Positions 49,023 to 58,094 of a stretch of 64,000 bases of DNA are shown one piece after another (position 1 is the first letter of the stretch; the number at the start of each line of letters is the position of its first letter). The DNA lies in NCBI GenBank assembly GCA_002753155.1, contig PDZW01000013.1, forward strand, positions 1-64,000, given 5' to 3'. Origin of the DNA: Alphaproteobacteria bacterium WMHbin7 (GTDB taxonomy: Bacteria > Pseudomonadota > Alphaproteobacteria > Rhodospirillales > WMHbin7). The notes under the pieces are model-generated. The model saw only the letters and a program-made list of their open reading frames with translations. It did no database searches and had not been told where the DNA came from. Both the position numbers and the translations under genes were made by a program.

Positions 49023-49117
49023 TTCGCAAAGACGAATCATAGTTGTCCACAGGAAAGGGCGGGCGTTGGCCCGCTTTTTCTTGCCCGCAGGGGGGGGATC
49101 GGTTACGAGTCCCGGCC

Positions 49118-50986
49118 ATGACCTGGACCGACCGGAAAGTAAAAGCAGTTCCGGCAACGATCCGCATCATAACCCTGGCGGCGTTTTTGGGAGCTGCTGG
49201 GACGGGGGCGGCAGAGACGCTTTTGGATGCGGCGCCGGTCGCCGGTAACGGTAAGCCAGTGAGAACGGCCTCCGTTACGGGCGAGCTTGAACGTTTAGGC
49301 CGAGTAACCAGCCTGCCGGATATCCTTTCGGCAGAAGATTTGGCGCGTTATCGAGCCGCCATTCTGTTCCAGGAAAAAGGCGCTTGGGCCGCTGCCGATA
49401 AAGAACTGGGCAGGGTTTCCGATCCGGTTCTCAAGGGCAGCCTGCTGGCCGACCGCTATCTTTCCCGCAAATACCAGCCGAAACCCGCCGAGATCAAGGA
49501 TTGGATGGCGAAATACGCCGACCATCCCGATGCTTCTCGCATTTTCAAAATGGCGGGCAAGGGCCAAGCGGCCAAGGGTGTGCGCCGCCCGGCCGAGACG
49601 GGCTATCTGCATGGATTCTCGGAAGGCTCGGGTATCGATGAGGAAGTGGGCTCGTGGCGGGTCTCCGAGAAGGCGTCGAGCAAGCCCCTGAACGCCAAGG
49701 AACGCGCCCAGGAAAAGGCCTGGAGCAAGTCCTTTCGCAAGCAGTTGAAGGCGGGCAATGTCGATGAGGCGCGCCGACTTTTGGAAAGCCAGAACGCTCG
49801 CCACTATCTTGACGAGACAACCTATGACGAAGCCCGTCTGGCCCTTGCCACGGGCTTCTTTCTAAGAGCCCGCGACGAAGAGGCCCTGGATCAGGCGGTC
49901 AAGGCCGCGCAACGCTCGGGCGATGACGTGCCTGGGGCGCACTGGATCGCCGGTCTGTCCGCCTGGCGCCTGGGCAATATCGAGAATGCCCGCATTCATT
50001 TCGAGGTTCTGGCCAATCGCGAGAATGCACAGCCGGGTCTGATGGCCGCTGCCGCCTTCTGGGCTGGCCGGGCCAATCTGGCCCTCAAGCGTCCCGAGAT
50101 GGTCGATTACTGGTTCACCATCGCGGCCAGCCAGCCGCGCAGCTTCTACGGGCTGCTGTCGCACCGCATGCGGGGCCTGCCCATTCGCTTTGAAGATTCC
50201 AGCGTCGTCTTCACCGAGGACGATGCCGAGGTGCTGCTGAACCATGCGGGCTCGCGCCGCGCCCTGGCCCTGATTCAATTGGATCAGCAAGAAGAGGCCG
50301 AGCGCGAATTCAGGAAGCTGTATACCGGGGCCTCGCCGGGATTGGCCAAGGCGCTTCTGGGCGCTTCGAAATTGTCGGGCATGCCGGGCCTTGCCATTCG
50401 TCTGGGCGGCGTGATGAGCGAGCGCGACGGTCGCATGCATGATGCCGCCCTTTATCCCTTGCCGCCCTGGAAACCCGATGGCGGATGGCGCATCGACCGG
50501 GCCTTGGTCTATGCCCTGATGCGTCAGGAATCGGCCTTCAATCCCACTGCGAAAAGCCGGGCGGGAGCCAAGGGGCTGATGCAACTGATGCCGGGAACGG
50601 CCAAGCTGGTCGGTGGGCGCCAGGATGCCAAGCTGGTGATGAATCCGGAAATGAATATCGAATTGGCACAGCGCTATATCGAATCCTTGCTGCGCGATCC
50701 CGCCATCGACGGCAATCTGTTCCTGCTGGCCGCCGCCTATAATGGTGGTCCGGGCAAGGCCATGCGCTGGGAGCGCCAGGCCGATCACCGCGACGATCCT
50801 TTGCTGCTGCTGGAAAGCATTCCTTCCCGCGAGACCCGCGCCTTCATCAAGCGCGTGTCGTCGAATTTGTGGATGTATCGGGCGCGCTTGAAGCAGCCCA
50901 ATCCGGAACTCGATCTTCTGGCCGCAGGCGAGTGGCCGGCTTATGCAGCACTCGACAGCCGCTCGACCGCCAGCTCAGCCCGCTAA
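49118..50986 (+). CDS. slt: Soluble lytic murein transglycosylase
   Basis: The protein has 622 residues from the ATG at 49118. A signal peptide (ITLAAFLGAAGTGAAE), then a long superhelical TPR-like region. The catalytic SLT domain carries Glu in MRQESAFNPTAKSRAGAKGL and the following MQLMPGTA, plus the AAYNGGPGKAMRW block. It cleaves peptidoglycan to 1,6-anhydro-muropeptides. Its 3-prime end overlaps chaC by 12 bases. Confidence 0.92.
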   Translation: MTWTDRKVKAVPATIRIITLAAFLGAAGTGAAETLLDAAPVAGNGKPVRTASVTGELERLGRVTSLPDILSAEDLARYRAAILFQEKGAWAAADKELGRVSDPVLKGSLLADRYLSRKYQPKPAEIKDWMAKYADHPDASRIFKMAGKGQAAKGVRRPAETGYLHGFSEGSGIDEEVGSWRVSEKASSKPLNAKERAQEKAWSKSFRKQLKAGNVDEARRLLESQNARHYLDETTYDEARLALATGFFLRARDEEALDQAVKAAQRSGDDVPGAHWIAGLSAWRLGNIENARIHFEVLANRENAQPGLMAAAAFWAGRANLALKRPEMVDYWFTIAASQPRSFYGLLSHRMRGLPIRFEDSSVVFTEDDAEVLLNHAGSRRALALIQLDQQEEAEREFRKLYTGASPGLAKALLGASKLSGMPGLAIRLGGVMSERDGRMHDAALYPLPPWKPDGGWRIDRALVYALMRQESAFNPTAKSRAGAKGLMQLMPGTAKLVGGRQDAKLVMNPEMNIELAQRYIESLLRDPAIDGNLFLLAAAYNGGPGKAMRWERQADHRDDPLLLLESIPSRETRAFIKRVSSNLWMYRARLKQPNPELDLLAAGEWPAYAALDSRSTASSAR

Positions 50987-51490
50987 AACCAGTATCCGCT
51001 TAAGCCGGGCGTCGTGAATGCCCAGTTCGTCCATGCGCTTTAGCGTGCATTCCAGATAATCGTAGGACCGTCCCTTGCCTCCAAGACCTTCTGCGATCAG
51101 ACGGGCGGCCTCGGTTTCGGACAGTCGGCAATATTGCTCATGATCGCGTTTGGCGACATAGGCCAGGGCGGGGACTGTCCTGCCATCTTGAAGACGGGTT
51201 TTAAGTTTCAGGGGGTGATAGACCCCGGTGGGCAGTTCGCGCTCGTCAAGCAGCGCCCTGACACGCGCCTCTTCGCCCTTTCTGACAAGATGCGCCAATC
51301 CCCGGCAAGAGCCGCCTCGATCAAGCCCCATCACCAATCCCGGCTTTTCCGGTGTGCCGCGATAGCGGATGGACAGGATGCACAAGGCGCGGTGATAGCC
51401 AGAAATCCAGGCGCTTTGCGTCTCTTCGGGATCGAAACCGATCTCCCACATCAGCGAGGCATAGGCAAAAACCCAAAGTCGCTGGTCCAT
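50975..51490 (-). CDS. chaC: ChaC-like gamma-glutamylcyclotransferase
   Basis: The protein has 171 residues, start at 51490 (MDQRLWVFAYASLMWEIGF), matching the ChaC start YGSLMW. Substrate-loop residues and a Glu in the middle fit glutathione-specific gamma-glutamylcyclotransferase. It follows the EamA gene by 2 bases and is co-transcribed with it. Confidence 0.85.
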   Translation of the reverse strand: MDQRLWVFAYASLMWEIGFDPEETQSAWISGYHRALCILSIRYRGTPEKPGLVMGLDRGGSCRGLAHLVRKGEEARVRALLDERELPTGVYHPLKLKTRLQDGRTVPALAYVAKRDHEQYCRLSETEAARLIAEGLGGKGRSYDYLECTLKRMDELGIHDARLKRILVLAG

Positions 51491-51492
51491 GC

Positions 51493-52377
51493 TCAGGCCC
51501 GGTTGGCCAAGGCGACACCTGCCGCCACCACGCCCATGCCGATCAAGGCCAGGGTGGACAGGGTTTCTCCGAACAGGAAATAGGCGATCAGCGCCGTGGC
51601 AGGGGGAACCAGATAAAAGAAGCTGGCGACCTTGGCCGCGGCACCCGCGCGGATCATGCGGTAGAGCAGGGTGATGGCGCCCACCGAGAGAACCAGACAC
51701 AGCCAGGCCAGGGCGAAGATGAATTCGCCGCTCCATACGACCTCGCGGGTTTCCAGAGCCATCGACATCGCCAGCATGGCCAGGCCAGCACTGGCATATT
51801 GGACGACGGCGCCCGTGCGCAGATCCATCCCCGAACAGTGGCGCTTCTGATAAAGCGTTCCCAGCGAGATCCCGATCACGGCACCAAAGGCCCAGGGCAG
51901 GCCTTCAAATCCGGCCGAGCCCGGATGGACCTTGTCGGCCACCACCAGAATGACGCCCAAAAGCCCCAGCAACAGCCCGGCCCATTGCTTGGGCCGGACG
52001 CGCTCGCCCAGGATGGGACCCGCCAGAACGGCGGTCAGTAGGGGCTGAAGCCCGGTGACAAGGGCGGCGATACCGGCTCCCAGGCCAGCGGAAATGGCCG
52101 CGAAGACCCCACCCAGATAGACGCCGTGAACCAGAAGACCGGCCAGGGCGATGCGGCCCACAAAGGCGGGTGATGTCGGCCAGGGGGCTCGCATGAGGAA
52201 GGCGGTCAGGGCCAGAAGGGCCGTCACAATGACAAAGCGGATGAGCAGGAAGGTAAAGGGTTCGGCATAGGGTGCCCCCATCTTCGATCCGATGAACCCC
52301 GTGCTCCATAGAAGAACGAACAGGCCCGGTGCGATGGCGGCCAGAGGATCGCTGGGGCGCTTGCTGTTCTCGTTCAT
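51493..52377 (-). CDS. EamA-family (DMT) transporter
   Basis: The protein has 294 residues with ten hydrophobic helices arranged as two EamA repeats (WSTGFIGSKMGAPYAEPFTF, and the second repeat ending IAYFLFGETLSTLALIGMG). It exports metabolites, probably amino acids or related compounds. It is the first gene of a two-gene unit with chaC. The last chromosomal-type gene before tRNA-Thr. Confidence 0.85.
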   Translation of the reverse strand: MNENSKRPSDPLAAIAPGLFVLLWSTGFIGSKMGAPYAEPFTFLLIRFVIVTALLALTAFLMRAPWPTSPAFVGRIALAGLLVHGVYLGGVFAAISAGLGAGIAALVTGLQPLLTAVLAGPILGERVRPKQWAGLLLGLLGVILVVADKVHPGSAGFEGLPWAFGAVIGISLGTLYQKRHCSGMDLRTGAVVQYASAGLAMLAMSMALETREVVWSGEFIFALAWLCLVLSVGAITLLYRMIRAGAAAKVASFFYLVPPATALIAYFLFGETLSTLALIGMGVVAAGVALANRA

Positions 52378-52500
52378 AAACGCAGTCTATCCGGCCTTTT
52401 TGCCCCGGGCGAGGCTTTTACAAACCGTCAAAAAAGCCGGGGATTGCCGCTTGCGTCCCGGGCCTTGCTATGGCAAGGTCCGCACCCTGAAAACGGGCGC

Positions 52501-52575
<75 letters not shown>

Positions 52576-52793
52576 TTTTTTGTCAAACAAAATCAGACGA
52601 TTAAAGCAAGGCTTCCGCCTCTGTCCGAAAGGGCCGGAATGGCCACGAAGGGCCAGCTTTTGCCATATCCGGCAGCGCAAAGCGTGCATAATCCGAGCAG
52701 GGATTCACAAGGGGAAAGAGGCTTCGATTTGATCAATCGCCTTCTCTGCTGCCCGTGCGTTTTCCTCAAGCGGCTTGGATTTTCAGGAATTCG

Positions 52794-53249
52794 CTAATTT
52801 CGAGAGGGGGCCTTTATGGCCACCCGAGGAAATTTGTCTGCGGCTTCGATTGCTGCCTTGCTGCCTCGAACAGAGGAAGCCATCTGGGTATCGACCTGCG
52901 AGATATGCGTGTGCAACCAGTCGAAGATGAAGTCGAACGTCTCGTTCTGAAAAATGAAATCGGCATTCTCCAGTAACTGATTATGCACTTTTTGTATTAT
53001 CTGCTCAAACTCCTCATGCGCTTTTTGATGCGATTTGAGTCCGCCAAAGGAACAGGCCGCCATGGCACTTTCCTCGCGCCTGAAGTGGATCGAGACGTAG
53101 TCGACCAGGGAATCAAAAACATACACCAGGGTTTTGTGCGGGAATGAATAGGCGCCCATTTCCTGCAAGTCCGACACCCAGGTCACGATGTTCCGGTGAT
53201 CCTCGTCGATCGAAGGCACCCCGACCTCAAGCGCGTCATCCCATTGCAT
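52794..53249 (-). CDS. Bacteriohemerythrin
   Basis: The protein has 151 residues from the ATG at 53249; the family start is normally near WDDSLSVG, matched here by MQWDDALEVGVPSIDEDHR. All metal ligands of the O2-binding di-iron centre are recognisable: DEDH, HFRREE, HQKAH and WLHTHISQVD. The family binds O2 and is expanded in magnetotactic bacteria. It is divergent from mms6. Confidence 0.9.
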   Translation of the reverse strand: MQWDDALEVGVPSIDEDHRNIVTWVSDLQEMGAYSFPHKTLVYVFDSLVDYVSIHFRREESAMAACSFGGLKSHQKAHEEFEQIIQKVHNQLLENADFIFQNETFDFIFDWLHTHISQVDTQMASSVRGSKAAIEAADKFPRVAIKAPSRN

Positions 53250-53580
53250 GATGTCTCTAACTCCGAGATCGTTTGCTCGCTGCTGGACCACAACGCTGCT
53301 GCCTCCCAGGCCCGGGCGAGGATGGTCCCTACGACCCGGCGGGGCACTACTTGAAAATAGGCTAGAATCAGACAGTTTTCTTCATTTAATTTCGATCATT
53401 GCCGGGCTGGTACCCCTGCCGACTTTGCGGGGGGCTCTCTTTCAGGGCATAAAATCATTGAGATTGCCGCGACTTGTCCTGCTTCGGGACAAAAAACCAT
53501 TGCTGTTAAGTAGTTAAGGCGTGGCTTTTCGCTGCGTCCGGGGTTGCCCGACCGGCAAGGCCATGTTATCAGTGCGTAGC

Positions 53581-53589
53581 TGGTATGAT
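53581..53589 (+). promoter_or_regulatory. Candidate extended -10 promoter of mms6
   Basis: TGGTATGAT (53581-53589) is an extended -10 (TGnTATGAT) located 36-44 bases before the mms6 ATG; no good -35 is visible, as is usual for extended -10 promoters. The mms6 ribosome site GGGGAG lies at about 53610. The rest of the 375-base gap between hemerythrin and mms6 shows no further signals I can support. Confidence 0.4.
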
Positions 53590-53624
53590 AATCTTGTTGG
53601 CATTGTCCTTAGGGGAGAAAACAG

Positions 53625-54074
53625 ATGGCCGCAGCCGCAGTGATGTGCCCACCCGTAGCACAGGGCGTAGCGCCCGTAGCTCCCGCCACCATGGCCGGAG
53701 AGATCGAGAATGAAGCCGTGGCCGCCAAGGTGGCCGGGGCCAAGGGTGCCGTTGCAAAGGGCGGGGCGGCGAAGGCGGCAGCCGGAGTCGGACAGGCCAA
53801 GGGCCTGGGCGTCGCCTTGAAGACGGGAGCCGGGCAAACTGCGGCGGCGAAAGGTACCGCTGGTCTTGCCGCCAAATCGGCCGTTGGCGCGGCGGGCGGA
53901 ACCGTCGTTGCCGGAAAGGGGCTGGGTCTGGGCCTCGGTTTGGGTCTGGGCGCTTGGGGCCCCATTTTCCTGGGTCTTGCCGCTGCCGCCGCCGCTTATG
54001 CCTATCTGCGCAGCCGCAAGGCCGAACAGGAACAGTCCGACGAGGAAATCGAGCTGCGCCAAGCCATGGCTTGA
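53625..54074 (+). CDS. mms6: Mms6, magnetite-templating magnetosome membrane protein
   Basis: The protein has 149 residues. An Ala/Gly/Lys low-complexity N-terminal region (about 1-95) precedes the diagnostic Leu-Gly repeat (GLGLGLGLGAWGPIFLG, about 101-117), which merges into a TM helix. The C-terminus is acidic, SDEEIELRQAMA, and binds iron in characterised Mms6. The LG-repeat, AWGP and acidic tail together are specific. GGGGAG precedes the ATG by 8 bases. mmsF follows 36 bases later. Confidence 0.95.
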   Translation: MAAAAVMCPPVAQGVAPVAPATMAGEIENEAVAAKVAGAKGAVAKGGAAKAAAGVGQAKGLGVALKTGAGQTAAAKGTAGLAAKSAVGAAGGTVVAGKGLGLGLGLGLGAWGPIFLGLAAAAAAYAYLRSRKAEQEQSDEEIELRQAMA

Positions 54075-54110
54075 GTTGCAGAGACGCCTTACAGCAGGGG
54101 ATAGAGGATC

Positions 54111-54434
54111 ATGACGGAAGCATTTGTACTGGCGCCAAGGGAAGTGAAGAGCAAGCTTCTTGCAGCCCTCAGCTATTTGGGAATCTTGTGCTTCGTTCCG
54201 CTTCTGGTTTCGCGCGACGACGAGTTCGTCTCTTTCCACGCCAAGCAGGGACTGGTCATCTGGATGTGGGGCGCTTTGGCGATTTTCGCTCTTCACGTTC
54301 CGCTTCTGGGCAAGTGGGTCTTCGGGCTTTCCACCATGGCCGTTGTGGCCTTCTCGGCGCTGGGCCTGCTGTCCGTGGTTTTCGGAAGGGCCTGGAAACT
54401 GCCGCTGATCAGCTACGTCTCGGCACGCATCTAA
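54111..54434 (+). CDS. mmsF: MmsF (MamF-like), magnetosome membrane protein
   Basis: The protein has 107 residues with three TM segments (about 16-33, 46-62, 72-92). Family landmarks are [33 protein letters not shown], and [13 protein letters not shown]. MmsF controls magnetite crystal size and shape, and MamF is a close paralogue; the mms6 neighbourhood favours MmsF. A strong terminator follows. Confidence 0.93.
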   Translation: MTEAFVLAPREVKSKLLAALSYLGILCFVPLLVSRDDEFVSFHAKQGLVIWMWGALAIFALHVPLLGKWVFGLSTMAVVAFSALGLLSVVFGRAWKLPLISYVSARI

Positions 54435-54455
54435 GATCGCCCCCAACAAAGCGGA

Positions 54456-54500
54456 AAGGCGCCTGAAGCCCCTCCTTAAGGGGCTTGGCGCCTTTTCCTT
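54456..54500 (+). terminator. Intrinsic terminator after mmsF
   Basis: A long hairpin with an outer stem (AAGGCGCC at 54456-54463 with GGCGCCTT at 54487-54494) and an inner stem (AAGCCCC at 54466-54472 with GGGGCTT at 54480-54486) has a 2-base bulge. It is followed by TTCCTTT. It separates mms6-mmsF from mms36-mms48. Confidence 0.8.
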
Positions 54501-54551
54501 TGGCGGGCACACGCCCGGCTTCGCTTATGGCTCTTTTCCCTTCGCCCGTGT

Positions 54552-54557
54552 TATAAC
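54552..54557 (+). promoter_or_regulatory. Candidate -10 element upstream of mms36
   Basis: TATAAC, preceded by TGT (TGn-type extension one base off), lies 20 bases upstream of the mms36 ATG. It lies after the mmsF terminator, consistent with mms36-mms48 having its own promoter. Confidence 0.3.
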
Positions 54558-54577
54558 CCTCGGGCAAGGTGGCAGGA

Positions 54578-55636
54578 ATGACAGAGACACTCGATCAAAT
54601 CGCCTCATCTCCCAGTCGGGCATCGCGCGCCGATCCCCGGGCAGGAGAAAGGTCCAGAAAGGCGTCCGGTGGCGGCGGATCGGGTCGCCTTGTCCTCATC
54701 GTTCTTTTTCTGATGCTGATGGGGGGGGCTGCCGCTTGGACGGAAATTCGCCCCTATGTGGAGCCCCTCTTGGGCTGGCTTCCCGCTTCATCTTTTTCCT
54801 CTGCCAGGCCCGTCCAAACCTTGCCGCCGTCTGAAGCATCTTCCGAGCGCGCCGCTATGCTGGAGGCTGCCCTGTCCTCGGCGGCCATCCGGCTTGAACA
54901 GGCTGAGCAGCGGCTGGCTTTGGTCGAGTCGCAGTTGAGGCAGGCGACACAGCAGCGCCCTCAAGAGGATAGCAAGGAATTGCCGCCAAAGCCTCTGGCT
55001 GCCCCTTTGCCCGCAGACAAGCCTTTGCAGACTGGCGGGGACGACATGCCCGCCAATGCTGCTGGCCCGGCGGAAAAGCCGGATGACTTGCGCAAAAGGC
55101 AGGGTGAGCGCGTGGCGAGGGGATCGCTGGTCCTGCTGGCCGTCCGCCAGTTGCGGGAATCCGTCGACAGGGGGACGCCTTTCGAGACCGAATTACAGGT
55201 CGCGCGCTCGCTGGGCCCCGGCAAATTCGCCAAGGCGCTTGAATTTCTGGCCCCGCTTGCGCAGACGGGAATTCCCACCCGTGCTGTGCTGATGGAACGC
55301 TACAAGCCAAGCGCATCCGCTGCCTTGGCAGCAAACTCGCAACTGGGCAGCAACTGGCTGGAGGGCCGCGTCTCTCAGTTCTTCTCTTCCGCCATTACCG
55401 TGCGCAGGACCGATGGCAGCGGCGACGGCAACGGCGACGCCCTCAGGCGCGCTGAAAAGCTGGTGGCAGAGGGCGATCTGATCGGCTGCGTCGATGCCCT
55501 CAGGCTGCTTCAGGGGCCAGCGGCCAATGCGATGCTGCCCTGGATGCAAGCAGCGGTGACGCGAATCAATGCCGACAGAGCGCTTTCGGAAATCCTCTCG
55601 GCAGCCATCTCGGCCGCCAATGAAAGCGGCGACTGA
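54578..55636 (+). CDS. mms36: Mms36-like protein (mitofilin/HemX-like)
   Basis: The protein has 352 residues from the ATG at 54578; a GTG three codons earlier is an alternative. A single TM helix lies near residues 36-56 (LVLIVLFLMLMGGAAAW). A coiled coil (about 90-125) and a mitofilin-type C-terminal region (NWLEGRVSQFF, through LRRAEKLVAEGDLIGCVDAL) follow. Its place after mms6-mmsF and before mms48 matches the mms6 operon order known from Magnetospirillum, which is the basis for the name. Its architecture is that of alphaproteobacterial HemX-like proteins. Confidence 0.8.
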   Translation: MTETLDQIASSPSRASRADPRAGERSRKASGGGGSGRLVLIVLFLMLMGGAAAWTEIRPYVEPLLGWLPASSFSSARPVQTLPPSEASSERAAMLEAALSSAAIRLEQAEQRLALVESQLRQATQQRPQEDSKELPPKPLAAPLPADKPLQTGGDDMPANAAGPAEKPDDLRKRQGERVARGSLVLLAVRQLRESVDRGTPFETELQVARSLGPGKFAKALEFLAPLAQTGIPTRAVLMERYKPSASAALAANSQLGSNWLEGRVSQFFSSAITVRRTDGSGDGNGDALRRAEKLVAEGDLIGCVDALRLLQGPAANAMLPWMQAAVTRINADRALSEILSAAISAANESGD

Positions 55637-55639
55637 TCC

Positions 55640-57106
55640 ATGCTCTTCCGATTGATCCTGCTGCTGAGTCTCTCCGGCCTGGTTGCTGCGGCAACCCTCT
55701 GGCTGGTTGCCAATCCCGGCGCCATCAGCATCGATTGGATGGGCTGGCAGGTCGAAACGACCATGCTGGTGTTGCTGCTGTTCCTGCTCGCTCTCTTCTT
55801 GTTGATCTCCTTCACCTCCACGCTCTTCCGTTTTATCTTCTCCCTGGGCAAAATGCGCAGCCGCGCTTTGTTGGCTAGGCGCGTCAAGGATCAGGACGCG
55901 GGTCTGGCGGCATTGATCGGCGCCCTCGAGGCTGCCTCGGTGGGCCAGATTCGCGAAGGGCGGCGTCTCGCCGGACAAGCCGCCCAATTGCTGCAAAGCC
56001 GGGAGTTGGCCAAGCTCTTGGCCTCGTTCATGCCACTTCCGCCTGCCGAGCTGGGAGAGCCTTCGCTGGACGACAATGCAGCGCGGGAGTCCGTGCGGGC
56101 CAAGGAGGATAGCTCCTGGTGGCGAAAACTGCTGGGAAACGGCCCGCCTCGCCCCTCAAGGGGCAGGCTGGCAGCGCGTCATTTGTCGCCTGCTGACTTT
56201 TCAGCCCCCGAGCCTTCGCCAAAGCCAGTGAAGCGCGAACCGCAGGATGTTCCTTCCGAAGCGCCGCCAGCACCGGAAATTCTGGTTCTCGATACAACGA
56301 AGCTGACCGAACTGGTGCGGGAGGAAAATTGGGATGGTGTGCAGGAGCTGATCGCTTTGGCCTATCCGCAGAAGGGCAAAGTGCCGGATGCCGCTTTGCG
56401 CTTGAAGGCAGGCATCACTCTGGCGCAGGCCATGGCCTCGCAGACCGCCGACCCGGAGCGAGCCCTGGCCCTGGCAAAAGAGGCAGCGGCACAACACGAG
56501 GCATCGGCCTTCATTCCCGCGACTCTTTTCATGGCCGACATTCTGTCCAGCCAAGGCAAGCCTGACGAGCTGGGCACTTTGTTGAAGGATGCTTGCCACA
56601 GGCATCCGGCCTATCCTCTTCTGGAACGCCAGGCGGAGCTGGCGCATGGTACGACGGCAGAGGATCGTCTCAAGCGCATCGAAGAGATTGTTCAGAAGGG
56701 CCCTGGAGACCCGCAGAGCGAACTGGCTCTGGGCGAGGCTGCCAGCCATGCCAAGGTTTGGGGGCGGGCCAGACGACATCTGATCGCGGCGGTGAAGTCC
56801 GAACCCTCGGCGAAAGCTTATGCCCTGCTGGCTCAAATCGAAGAGCAGGAGACTGGCGATGCGGCGGCTGTCGGCAGATGGCGTCACAAGGCCGAGCATG
56901 CCGTCAAGGATTACGGCTGGCATTGCGGTCATTGCAAGGCGTCTTTATCAGCCTGGACTGTGTTGTGTCCCGCCTGTTCTCGCTTGGGCGATGTGACGTG
57001 GGGGCTTTTCGAAAAACCCAAGCCGATCCCCCAAGATGAGATGCCAAGCAAAGCCGAGCTTGCAGAGAAGCAGGACGCCGAGGTGCTGCCTCAGGCCGAG
57101 GCCTGA
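55640..57106 (+). CDS. mms48: Mms48-like protein (HemY N-terminus, TPR, zinc ribbon)
   Basis: The protein has 488 residues. Two N-terminal TM helices and a HemY-type region are followed by a TPR-rich part. Near the C-terminus is a zinc ribbon, CGHCKASLSAWTVLCPAC, and the last 35 residues are acidic. It starts 3 bases after mms36, so the two are translated together. The pair mirrors the HemX-HemY pair of alphaproteobacterial haem clusters, suggesting the magnetosome versions arose from it. Confidence 0.8.
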   Translation: MLFRLILLLSLSGLVAAATLWLVANPGAISIDWMGWQVETTMLVLLLFLLALFLLISFTSTLFRFIFSLGKMRSRALLARRVKDQDAGLAALIGALEAASVGQIREGRRLAGQAAQLLQSRELAKLLASFMPLPPAELGEPSLDDNAARESVRAKEDSSWWRKLLGNGPPRPSRGRLAARHLSPADFSAPEPSPKPVKREPQDVPSEAPPAPEILVLDTTKLTELVREENWDGVQELIALAYPQKGKVPDAALRLKAGITLAQAMASQTADPERALALAKEAAAQHEASAFIPATLFMADILSSQGKPDELGTLLKDACHRHPAYPLLERQAELAHGTTAEDRLKRIEEIVQKGPGDPQSELALGEAASHAKVWGRARRHLIAAVKSEPSAKAYALLAQIEEQETGDAAAVGRWRHKAEHAVKDYGWHCGHCKASLSAWTVLCPACSRLGDVTWGLFEKPKPIPQDEMPSKAELAEKQDAEVLPQAEA

Positions 57107-57118
57107 CGGCCTGCCCTT

Positions 57119-58087
57119 TTACGAAAAGAACGATAGAATTCCTGTATGGCGCGACTGGGCTGGGGTGGCATCGAGCTTGGTAGCCGTTTTCAGCATGGCG
57201 GCTAGACCCGGTACGCTGATCGCACGGGACTTGGAAGCCTTGACCAGGGCCTGAGTCCAATCGCGCACGAAGATATCCGGGCTTTTGGCCAGACGGGCGA
57301 CCAGGGCAGCGCTTTCCGGCGTCAGAAAATGCTCGCGGCTAAAGATCAGATTCTCGCCGTTGTGAAACTGCGCGAACAGTTCCGGTTCGAAAACAAGGGC
57401 GCGCAGCGAGAGCAGAATGACCAGCATGGAAAAATGGTCGATGGTCTCGTCGAAATGCTTGGTGTTGCGCAGCGGATGCTGAAAATTGACGCTGCCCAAA
57501 ACCGGCGAGGAAAGCCCCTTCAGCTTGGGCAGATACATCGAATCGTAATCGAGCAGTTTCAGCTTGCCCTCGGTCGAGCTTACGAAAACATTGTCGTGCT
57601 TCAAATCGCCATGCGCGATGCCGCGCTTGAGCAGGTCTTGGCACAAGCGGCTCCAGGCGATGGTCAGCCCCGCCAGGGCCTGGCGCTTTTTTGCCGCGCA
57701 CAGGGCCTCGGTCATAGCCCCCAGGCTTCTGCCCTCAAGCCAGGGCATGGTCGCCACGGGATAATCCCGATGAGGAGCGGTCGAGGAGGTTATAAAGATT
57801 TCCTCGGGATGAAATTTCATCGGCAGGAAATAGGGCGACTGGGCGGTTCGGATGAAATCGGCCACGGCCTGATAGCGCCGGGTCAGCTGGGCGATGTCGC
57901 GGGTAAAGCATTTCAGGGCCAGCACTTGGCCCTTTGCGTCTTGCACCTTGAAGACGCCAGCGAAATTTCCCGCCAGCAAAATGGGGGCGTTCCTGGAATC
58001 GCGCAAGGGCGAGATGTCCAGAGAGACGAAGCGTCCCTTCGGATTGACCACGGCATGCTTATAGTCATTGATCAGAGGATAGGTCAT
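57119..58087 (-). CDS. Protein-kinase-like protein of a TerY-P-type triad
   Basis: The protein has 322 residues. Kinase landmarks: VAIK-type Lys59 (VLALKCF), the catalytic loop His159-Gly-Asp161-Leu-Lys-His-Asp-Asn166, and the metal-binding Asp180 in LLDYDSMYLP, where DFG is DYD. This HGDLxxxN...DYD pattern is typical of kinases coded with TerY-like vWA and PP2C proteins. The activation region SSPVLGSVNFQHP follows. It is last in the minus-strand order vWA, PP2C, kinase, 7 bases after PP2C. Confidence 0.85.
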   Translation of the reverse strand: MTYPLINDYKHAVVNPKGRFVSLDISPLRDSRNAPILLAGNFAGVFKVQDAKGQVLALKCFTRDIAQLTRRYQAVADFIRTAQSPYFLPMKFHPEEIFITSSTAPHRDYPVATMPWLEGRSLGAMTEALCAAKKRQALAGLTIAWSRLCQDLLKRGIAHGDLKHDNVFVSSTEGKLKLLDYDSMYLPKLKGLSSPVLGSVNFQHPLRNTKHFDETIDHFSMLVILLSLRALVFEPELFAQFHNGENLIFSREHFLTPESAALVARLAKSPDIFVRDWTQALVKASKSRAISVPGLAAMLKTATKLDATPAQSRHTGILSFFS

Positions 58088-58094
58088 CGTCGGT

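Noticed and set aside
52576-52793. Broken gene between tRNA-Thr and hemerythrin
   Set aside because: Short fragments on the minus strand give no recognisable protein and contain stops; I call it plain intergenic sequence.
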